DNA of 10,672 nt from Gemmataceae bacterium. GTDB taxonomy: Bacteria; Planctomycetota; Planctomycetia; Gemmatales; Gemmataceae. Position numbers and translations under genes: made by a program. Positions 1 to 5,078 of this stretch are shown piece by piece. The DNA lies in contig CANJKY010000045.1 in assembly GCA_947474875.1 (NCBI GenBank), forward strand, positions 1-10,672. Direction: 5' to 3'. How positions within the stretch are numbered: position 1 is the first letter of the stretch; every line of letters begins with the position of its first letter. The notes under the pieces were generated by a model. It ran no database searches. It was not told the origin of the DNA and saw only the letters and a program-made list of their open reading frames with translations.

Positions 1-1520
1 CAGCCAGGTTTCACGCACACCAGCAGAGTAATTTTTCCGGTGTTTGGGTCGATGTAATTGCGCGTCGTCACATTGGCATCGATCTCAGGATCCATGAACC
101 TCGGCCCTACACCGCCGATGGTGAATGGTCGCGTTGAAGTGGCCTCTCTGGGAGGTGATCCCGCTGTCACATCTGTAATCAACTTCCACACTGGGATGCG
201 GTGGCCCCACCACAGTTGGCGGCTGATGCACCAGTCCCGCTTCTCGCCCAGCCAGTCGAGGTAGGTCTTGGCGTACCGCTCGGGGAAGAACTTCACCTTC
301 CCCGAGGTCACGGCGTCCATCGTCATCTGGGCCAATCCGGGCGAGCGGGGAGCGTCAGCCCCCTGTTGGTGGTCAAAAATAGGGGGCTGACGCCCCCCGC
401 TCGCCACATCCATGCCGCCCATCTTCACGAACCACTGGTCGCTCAGGAACGGCTCGATCGGCGTCTTGCTGCGGTCGGAGTAGGGCAGGGGGATGTCCCG
501 CTCGGCCTTGTCCACGAACAGGCCGAGCTCCTCCATCTTCTTGGCCACCGCCTCGCGGGCCTTCACGCGGTCCAGCCCGCTGTACTCGCCGAACCCGGCG
601 GCGATGGTGCCGTCCGGGTTCATCATGTTGATGATGCCGATCTCCGGGTGCCGCTGCCAGCAGGCGTAGTCGTTCGGGTCGTGGGCCGGCGTCACCTTCA
701 CGCAGCCGGTGCCGAGTTCCGGGTCGGCGAGGATGCCGTCGGCGATAATGGGGATTTCGCGGCCGGTGTGCGGCTGATGCACACGTTGCCCCACATACAT
801 CGCATACCGTTCATCGTCGGGATGCACACAGAGCGCGGTATCGCCCAGCATCGTTTCCGGGCGGGTGGTGCTGAACCGGATGAACGTGCCTGGGGCGTCG
901 ATCACCTCGTATTGGAACGTCCAGAACCCGCCCTTCGTGGTCTCGGTGTACGTCTCGTCGTCGGCCACGCTGGTCTGCAGTTGCGTGTCCCAGTTCACCA
1001 GCCGCTTGCCGCGGTAGATGTACCCGTCGCGGAACATGCGGAAGAAGGTCTCCCGCACGGCGCGGGCGCACTGCTCGTCCAGGGTGAACCGCGTGCGGGC
1101 CCAGTCGCAGCTCGACCCGAGTTCGCGGAGTTGGCCGAGGATCCGCTTCTCGTACTTGTCCTTCCACTCCCAGATTTTCGCCACCATCGCCTCGCGGCCG
1201 AGGTCGTGGCGGGTTTTCTTCTCCGTCTGCATCACCAGCCGGTCCACAACCGCCTGGGTGGCGATGCCGGCGTGGTCGGTACCGGGCATCCACAGGGTGT
1301 TGCGGCCCTGCATCCGTCGCCAGCGGATGAGCACGTCTTGCAGGGTGTTGTTGAGCGCGTGCCCCATGTGCAGCGCGCCGGTCACGTTCGGCGGGGGAAT
1401 GACGATGGTGTACGGCTCGCCGGGGCGATCCGGCTCGGCGTGGAAGTACCCCGTCTGCTCCCAGAAGGTGAGCCACTTCTGCTGGGCGTCCTTCGGCTCG
1501 TAGGCCTTCGGCAGTTCCAT
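1..1520 (-). CDS. valS: Valyl-tRNA synthetase, N-terminal ~506 residues (runs off the left edge)
   Basis: Class I aminoacyl-tRNA synthetase that charges tRNA-Val with valine in the cytoplasm and hydrolyses mischarged Thr-tRNA-Val. Read from ATG at 1520, the frame is open to base 1. Visible landmarks are IPPPNVTGALHMGHALN around residues 41-57, with HMGH (51-54) as the class I HIGH motif; GTDHAG at about 80-85; the editing-domain motif TTRPETMLGDTA near residue 217; and WCISRQLWWGHRIPVW shortly before the edge. The KMSKS loop and the C-terminal arm lie outside the window; the family is usually about 880-950 residues. AGGA stands 8 nt before the ATG. The gene follows cimA on the same strand after a 129-bp gap filled by a palindrome. 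Two oddities: residues of about 366-394 are encoded by an inserted palindromic repeat, and bases 1-180 have about 54% GC with codons such as ACA, AGA and ATT that are unusual for this window. Confidence 0.96.
   Translation of the reverse strand, partial: MELPKAYEPKDAQQKWLTFWEQTGYFHAEPDRPGEPYTIVIPPPNVTGALHMGHALNNTLQDVLIRWRRMQGRNTLWMPGTDHAGIATQAVVDRLVMQTEKKTRHDLGREAMVAKIWEWKDKYEKRILGQLRELGSSCDWARTRFTLDEQCARAVRETFFRMFRDGYIYRGKRLVNWDTQLQTSVADDETYTETTKGGFWTFQYEVIDAPGTFIRFSTTRPETMLGDTALCVHPDDERYAMYVGQRVHQPHTGREIPIIADGILADPELGTGCVKVTPAHDPNDYACWQRHPEIGIINMMNPDGTIAAGFGEYSGLDRVKAREAVAKKMEELGLFVDKAERDIPLPYSDRSKTPIEPFLSDQWFVKMGGMDVASGGRQPPIFDHQQGADAPRSPGLAQMTMDAVTSGKVKFFPERYAKTYLDWLGEKRDWCISRQLWWGHRIPVWKLITDVTAGSPPREATSTRPFTIGGVGPRFMDPEIDANVTTRNYIDPNTGKITLLVCVKPG
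340..405. repeat. Palindromic repeat inserted in frame inside valS
   Basis: Two 25-nt arms, 340-364 and 381-405, are reverse complements with one mismatch and enclose a 16-nt A/T-richer loop. The element lies wholly inside valS and causes neither a stop nor a frame change. It encodes a low-complexity peptide of the type SGGRQPPIF...GADAPRSPG between the conserved stretches DQWFVKMGG and LAQMTMDAV, where ValRS proteins normally continue directly. The arrangement resembles Rickettsia palindromic elements, which also insert in frame in essential genes, but no sequence relation is claimed. That it is a dispersed repeat is inferred from its structure; other copies were not seen in the window. Confidence 0.85.
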
Positions 1521-1536
1521 GTGATGAATCCTGAAG

Positions 1537-1640
1537 TTTGAACCGCCAGGACGCCAGGTCGCCAAGCAGAAAGAAGATGTTGATTTCTTAGATCTCAAAA
1601 GTCTTTCTTTCTTGGCGTCCTGGCGTCCTGGCGGTTCAAA
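1537..1640. repeat. Large imperfect palindrome between cimA and valS
   Basis: The arms 1537-1566 and 1611-1640 (30 nt each) are reverse complements with a single mismatch. Each is built from near-tandem units of about 8 nt around CGCCAGGA, the other arm reading CTGGCGTC. The 44-nt centre is A/T-rich and partly complementary (AGAAAGAAG against CTTTCTTTC). It fills almost the whole 129-bp gap between the cimA stop and the valS start. A strong hairpin could form in the transcript and might reduce read-through or stabilise the cimA end, but there is no clear U-run after either arm, so it is called a repeat and not a terminator. Confidence 0.85.
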
Positions 1641-1649
1641 CGTTGTTGG

Positions 1650-3206
1650 TTACTCGGCGTCCTTGAACAGCTTGTACTCGAACGAGTCGGTCAGGGCGAG
1701 CCAGCTCGCCTCGATGATGTTCTCGCTCACCCCCACCGTGCCCCACACGTCGCTCCCCTCGCGGCTCTCGATCACCACCCGCACCCGGCCGGCGGTGCCG
1801 TCCCGCCCGTTCACCACCCGCACCTTGTAGTCCACCAACTGCATCTCCTCCAGCCGCGGGAAGTGCGGCAGCAGCGCCTTCCGCAGCGCCCCGTCCAGCG
1901 CGTTCACCGGCCCGTCGCCCTCGCTCACCGTGTGCTCCACCTTCCCGCCGACGCTCACCTTCACCGTCGCCTCGGTCATCAGCTCCTGGCCGAAGTGCTC
2001 CGTCTTCACCCGGTAGCTGAGGCGGTCGAACCACGGCCGGTACTGGTCGGTCGCTTTCCGCACCAGCAGGTCGAACGACGCCTCGGCCGCCTCGAACTCG
2101 TACCCGGCGTACTCCAGGTCCTGCACCGCGGTGAGGATCTTGGCCATCACCGCCTTGTCGTTGGCCAGGGCGTGCTTGGCCGTCTTGGTGACGATGGTGC
2201 TCTGCCCGCTCAGTTCGCTGACAAGAATCCGTCGCTCGTTCCCCACCACCTCCGGGTTGATGTGCTCGTAGGTGGCAGGGTCTTTGGCGACGGCGTGGGT
2301 GTGCATCCCACCCTTATGGGCGAACGCGCTCTGCCCGACGAACGGCTGGCCGGGGCGGAAGTTCATGTTCGCCAGCTCGTACACGTACCGGCTGGCCTCG
2401 GTCAACCGCACCAGGCTGTCCGGCCGCAGCACCTCGAACCGGTACTTGAGCGCCAGGTTGGCGACCACGCTCACCAGGTCCACGTTCCCGCACCGCTCGC
2501 CGATGCCGTTCATGGTGCCCTGCACCTGCGTCGCCCCGGCCCGCACCGCCGCCAGCGTGTTCGCCACCGCCAGGTCGCAGTCGTTGTGGCAGTGGATGCC
2601 CACGTCGCAGCGAACGTGCTTCCGCACCTCCGTCACCAGTTCGGCGACCCGCTCGGGCATCGTACCGCCGTTCGTGTCGCACAGGATGACGCACGAGGCC
2701 CCGGCGCTCTCCGCTGCCTTCAACGTCTTCACCGCATACTCGGGGTTCGCCCGGTAGCCGTCGAAGAAGTGTTCGGCGTCGTACATCACCTCCCGCCCGG
2801 CCGCCTTGCAGTGGGCCACACTGTCCGCGATCATCCGCAGGTTCTCGTCCAGCGTGGTACCGACCACGTTCGTCACGTGGAAGTCCCACGTCTTGCCCAC
2901 GATCGTCACCACCGGCGTCTTCGCGTCCAGCAGTGCCGTCAGGCAGGTGTCGGTGGCCGGGTCGGAGTTCTTCCGCCGGGTCATGCCGAACGCGCACACC
3001 TTGGCGTGCCGCAGCGGGATGTCTCGCACCGCCTGGAAGTACTCGGCGTCCTTCGGGTTCGACAGCGGGTACCCGCCCTCAATGAAATCCACGCCCAGGT
3101 CGTCCAGCCGCCGCGTGAGCAGCAGCTTGTCCTGCAGGGAGAAGTTCACCCCCTCGCCCTGGCTGCCGTCGCGGAGGGTGGTGTCGTAGACGAACACATG
3201 GGTCAT
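1650..3206 (-). CDS. cimA: (R)-citramalate synthase
   Basis: Condenses pyruvate and acetyl-CoA to (R)-citramalate, the first step of the threonine-independent route to 2-oxobutanoate and isoleucine. The 518-residue length and the two-domain layout fit the TIGR00977 citramalate synthase group of the LeuA/HMGL family. The catalytic TIM barrel shows YDTTLRDGSQGEG (7-19), GIHCHND (203-209) and NGIGERCGN (233-241), giving the expected metal ligands D13, H205, H207 and N241. The motif AFAHKGGMHTHAV (294-306) follows. The C-terminal part (about 395-505) looks like the LeuA dimerisation/regulatory domain that binds the feedback amino acid. The ATG at 3206 is chosen because the frame begins MTHVFVYDTTLRDG as in the family; an upstream TTG at 3230 lies in a terminator U-run. 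No strong Shine-Dalgarno is visible. Alternatives are 2-isopropylmalate or homocitrate synthase, less likely given the domain order. Expression is probably governed by the attenuator upstream. Confidence 0.93.
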   Translation of the reverse strand: MTHVFVYDTTLRDGSQGEGVNFSLQDKLLLTRRLDDLGVDFIEGGYPLSNPKDAEYFQAVRDIPLRHAKVCAFGMTRRKNSDPATDTCLTALLDAKTPVVTIVGKTWDFHVTNVVGTTLDENLRMIADSVAHCKAAGREVMYDAEHFFDGYRANPEYAVKTLKAAESAGASCVILCDTNGGTMPERVAELVTEVRKHVRCDVGIHCHNDCDLAVANTLAAVRAGATQVQGTMNGIGERCGNVDLVSVVANLALKYRFEVLRPDSLVRLTEASRYVYELANMNFRPGQPFVGQSAFAHKGGMHTHAVAKDPATYEHINPEVVGNERRILVSELSGQSTIVTKTAKHALANDKAVMAKILTAVQDLEYAGYEFEAAEASFDLLVRKATDQYRPWFDRLSYRVKTEHFGQELMTEATVKVSVGGKVEHTVSEGDGPVNALDGALRKALLPHFPRLEEMQLVDYKVRVVNGRDGTAGRVRVVIESREGSDVWGTVGVSENIIEASWLALTDSFEYKLFKDAE

Positions 3207-3228
3207 GGCCGCGGCCGCCTGCGGGTGC

Positions 3229-3263
3229 AAAAAAAAATCCCCCGGAAGCTTTCTCCGGGGGAT
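3229..3263 (-). terminator. Intrinsic terminator of the cimA leader
   Basis: On the minus strand a perfect 10-bp stem, ATCCCCCGGA (3263-3254) with TCCGGGGGAT (3246-3237), closes a 7-nt loop and is followed by nine T (3237-3229, the first shared with the stem base). It ends 22 nt before the cimA ATG. It works only in the minus direction, since no U-run follows on the plus strand. Its place after a short promoter-driven leader ORF suggests conditional termination rather than the end of the upstream gene. Confidence 0.93.
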
Positions 3264-3288
3264 GGTGTACGGTGTCGCCGCCCCGGAG

Positions 3289-3339
3289 TCAGTCCGTGGT
3301 AATTACGACGACGGTAATCGGGGCGAATCGCGGGGTCAC
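3289..3339 (-). CDS. Leader peptide of cimA, 16 residues, Ile/Val/Thr-rich
   Basis: Reads MTPRFAPITVVVITTD from a GTG start (3339-3337) to TGA (3291-3289). CGGAG at 3351-3347 ends 7 nt before the GTG, an ideal Shine-Dalgarno distance. Nine of the ten residues from Ile8 to Asp16 plus Pro7 are of interest: the block is I-T-V-V-V-I-T-T, that is two Ile, three Val and three Thr codons close together. It uses ATT twice and GTA once, although ATC, GTC and GTG dominate in this GC-rich region; poorly used codons would sharpen stalling. The composition recalls the ilv and thr leader peptides of enterobacteria. The peptide probably has no function beyond ribosome position sensing. The small size means the coding claim rests on the start site, codon content and the attenuator around it. 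Confidence 0.82.
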   Translation of the reverse strand: MTPRFAPITVVVITTD

Positions 3340-3363
3340 GGAACGTCTCCGGGGGTCGAAGCA

Positions 3364-3391
3364 GTTTTACCCGCGTTCGGCGGGCTGTCAA
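3364..3391 (-). promoter_or_regulatory. Promoter of the cimA leader
   Basis: On the minus strand a consensus -35 box TTGACA (3391-3386) is followed after 16 bp by TAAAAC (3369-3364), four of six matches to TATAAT. Transcription would begin near 3357, about 17 nt before the leader GTG and just ahead of its Shine-Dalgarno. The location exactly upstream of the leader ORF supports it. Confidence 0.75.
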
Positions 3392-3425
3392 CTCAGACAG
3401 GCGGATTGGCTGGATGGTTCGCCTC

Positions 3426-3483
3426 TTGGACCGCGGGCCTCTGGCCCGCACTCGGGAGAGCGGGCCAGAGGCCCGCGGTCCAA
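3426..3483. repeat. Perfect 24-bp palindrome between the beta-propeller gene and the cimA promoter
   Basis: The arms 3426-3449 and 3460-3483 are exact reverse complements around a 10-nt loop. Their core is GCGGGCCTCTGGCCCGC-like and very GC-rich. It begins 7 bp past the stop codon of the gene ending at 3490. The T6 run (minus strand, 3487-3482) comes before the hairpin, not after it, so it is not a canonical intrinsic terminator; it may still act as a transcript end stabiliser. Probably a dispersed repeat unrelated in sequence to the other palindromes here. Confidence 0.85.
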
Positions 3484-3489
3484 AAAAGA

Positions 3490-4950
3490 TCACTTCCCCC
3501 GCAGCCGCTCGTCGCTCAGGTCCAGCCGGTACATCACCTGGTTGTACTCGTACCGCGGGGTGCGGTCCGGGTTGCCGCTGAACGTGTTCGTGTACGTCCC
3601 CTCGAAGTAGATCGTCTTCCCGCCGTCGCGGTCGAACACGGGGTGGTGCTTCGGGTTGTAGAAGTCCATGCGGTCGTGGGTGACGATCTTTGCCGCCTCC
3701 GCCCACGGGCCGACCGGCTCGTCCGCCTCGGCGTACCACACCTCGCCCAGGTTCGACGGCTTCCCGCCGATCTGGTTGGCGATCATCACCCACTTCTTGC
3801 GGTAGGCGTTCCAGTTCACCGACCCGCGGTGCATGGTGATCGGCTGTCCCGTCGCCCGGTCTTTCAACGGGATCGGCCCGTCGCCGGCCTTCAGCAGCCC
3901 CTTCTTGATCCACTCGGCTTGCTTCTCCGGGCTGACGGGCGGGGTGTTCGTCCGCCACTGGTACCGCGGCTTGCCGTCGGCGTCGCGGTCGATGTCCGGC
4001 TTCGCCAGGGTGCTGCCCGACTTCACGCAGGTGTACGCCTCGTACTTCGTCGGATCGAGCAGAGCCGCCTCGGGGGCCGGGATGCGGACGTGCGGGAAGG
4101 GGTTGCCGAAGTACAGGTGGCCGCCGTGCCGGACGGCGTGGCCGATCGGCAGGGCAGGCCCGTCGTGCGGCAGGTCGAGCTGCTTCACGAACTCCTGCTT
4201 GTCGTCGTCGAACACCGCTAGCCCGCGGGCGTAGGCCTTCAGCCCCTCCACCTTGACGAACTCGGCCCACAGCCGCTCGCGGCCGCCCTCGCCCGGCAGC
4301 ACGAACAGCGCCTCCACCCACGTCGGCCCCTTGCCCGGCATCGGGGCCACGCCCTTCACGAACCCCTTGCCGTCGTCGAGGTAGGTGAACGTGATGCCGC
4401 GGTTCGGGTCCACATCCAGCGGGCTGGTGGCGGCGGTGGTGTGGAAATTCCCGAGCGGGTACGACGCCCGGCTGGTGTCGCCCCAGATCCAGAACAGTTT
4501 CTTCTGGTACTCGGCCACCGCCACGCTGTCGCATCCGACGATCCGCCCGCCCTTCGGGGTCGGGTCGAACGGCAGTTTCACCCCGGCCCGTTCGCACTCG
4601 GCGTAGATGCCGTCGCCGGTGACGCGGTACAGTCGCTCGGCGATGTTCACCCGCTTCACCTTCACCGTCGCCGAACCGCCCGGTTTGGTGGTCAGCCGCA
4701 CCCCGCGGATGCCGAATCCGTCTTTCGGGTACTCGTACCCGTGGGCGGTGACGGTGAAATGCACCTCGGCGTTCATCAGCCCCGGCTCGTCGAACGCGAT
4801 CACCCCCGCACTGTCGGTGACGTGCCGCAGGTGGTTGGTGGTGGTCAGTTCGACCAGCGGCACTCCGCGGCCGGTCTGCTCGTCCACCACCGTGATGACG
4901 AACGGCTGCGGCGGGGCGGCCAGCGCGAGGGCGAGCAGGAGGGGAGTCAT
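3490..4950 (-). CDS. Secreted beta-propeller-like protein with an N-terminal carboxypeptidase-regulatory-like domain
   Basis: A 486-residue protein not assigned to a named function. Residues 1-13 (MTPLLLALALAAP) are a short hydrophobic signal peptide, so export is likely. Residues of about 17-105 resemble a CarboxypepD_reg/beta-sandwich module (FVITVVDEQTGRGVPLVEL, then TDSAGVIAFDEP). The remainder has repeated strand-turn patterns typical of GH43- or DUF4185-like propellers, with FWIWGDT at 153-159, HAVRHGGHLYFGNPFP near 271-286, NAYRKKWVMIANQIGG at 381-396, and EVWYAEADEPVGPW followed by KHHPVFDRDGGKTIYFEGTY near 434-453. These suggest carbohydrate binding or hydrolysis outside the cytoplasm, but catalytic residues cannot be named. 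The ATG at 4950 gives the signal peptide; only a weak GAGAG lies upstream. It follows the UvrC-like gene after 83 bp occupied by a repeat, so co-transcription is uncertain. Confidence 0.85.
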   Translation of the reverse strand: MTPLLLALALAAPPQPFVITVVDEQTGRGVPLVELTTTNHLRHVTDSAGVIAFDEPGLMNAEVHFTVTAHGYEYPKDGFGIRGVRLTTKPGGSATVKVKRVNIAERLYRVTGDGIYAECERAGVKLPFDPTPKGGRIVGCDSVAVAEYQKKLFWIWGDTSRASYPLGNFHTTAATSPLDVDPNRGITFTYLDDGKGFVKGVAPMPGKGPTWVEALFVLPGEGGRERLWAEFVKVEGLKAYARGLAVFDDDKQEFVKQLDLPHDGPALPIGHAVRHGGHLYFGNPFPHVRIPAPEAALLDPTKYEAYTCVKSGSTLAKPDIDRDADGKPRYQWRTNTPPVSPEKQAEWIKKGLLKAGDGPIPLKDRATGQPITMHRGSVNWNAYRKKWVMIANQIGGKPSNLGEVWYAEADEPVGPWAEAAKIVTHDRMDFYNPKHHPVFDRDGGKTIYFEGTYTNTFSGNPDRTPRYEYNQVMYRLDLSDERLRGK

Positions 4951-4970
4951 GGATGGGTGCTCTCTCAGAC

Positions 4971-5078
4971 CCAGGGCGTTGCCCTGGGCTAAGGACTCTC
5001 ACCCCTTCGGGGTGGGAAGTAGCGGTCGACTCGTCAGTCCAAAGGACTGGGAGAATTCAGCCCAGGGCAACGCCCTGG
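4971..5078. repeat. Composite multi-hairpin repeat element
   Basis: Outer arms of 20 nt, 4971-4990 and 5059-5078, are perfect reverse complements. Each arm also folds alone: CCAGGGC-GTT-GCCCTGG in the first, with its complement in the second. Inside are two more short hairpins, CACCCC-TTC-GGGGTG (5000-5014) and CAGTCC-AAA-GGACTG (5035-5049). Four nested small hairpins inside one large palindrome make a compact modular element of about 108 bp. It overlaps the 3' end of the UvrC-like gene and fills the gap to the next gene. Mobility or dispersal is inferred, not shown. Confidence 0.85.

Larger units (their letters stand above)
3229..3357 (-). promoter_or_regulatory. Candidate Ile/Val/Thr transcription attenuator (cimA leader RNA)
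   Basis: About 129 nt from the predicted transcription start to the end of a U9 run, directly ahead of cimA. Parts seen on the minus strand: leader peptide 3339-3289; segment 1 CGCCCCG (3325-3319) inside it; segment 2 CTCCGGGGCG (3288-3279) starting one base after the leader stop codon; segment 3 CCCCGGAG (3260-3253); segment 4 (3246-3237). Segment 2 can pair with 1 (7 bp) or with 3 (8 bp), and 3 can pair with 4 in the terminator (10 bp). By the established trp/ilv logic, a ribosome stalled at the Ile/Val codons covers segment 1, frees segment 2 to form the antiterminator and lets cimA be transcribed. A ribosome that reaches the stop covers segment 2 and the terminator forms. The pairings are seen; the mechanism is inferred. 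Confidence 0.85.

Noticed and set aside
201..1541. Long plus-strand open frame antisense to valS
   Set aside because: It is a by-product of GC-rich third positions; the translation is low-complexity and matches no family, while the minus frame is clearly ValRS.
3207..3230. TTG at 3230 as the cimA start
   Set aside because: It lies within the U9 run of the terminator, has no Shine-Dalgarno, and adds eight residues not expected before the family N terminus; ATG 3206 fits better.
1863..3302. Long plus-strand open frame antisense to cimA
   Set aside because: His/Arg/Val-rich shadow translation; the opposite frame has all CimA motifs.
3426..3483. Palindrome taken as an intrinsic terminator for the gene ending at 3490
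   Set aside because: The T-run precedes the hairpin on the transcribed strand; nothing U-rich follows it.
3229..3483. T-box riboswitch ahead of cimA
   Set aside because: An ACCGCG string occurs in the palindrome, but it is upstream of the predicted promoter. No AGGGUGGNACCGCG box, specifier loop or Stem I layout is present, and the leader ORF explains the terminator better.
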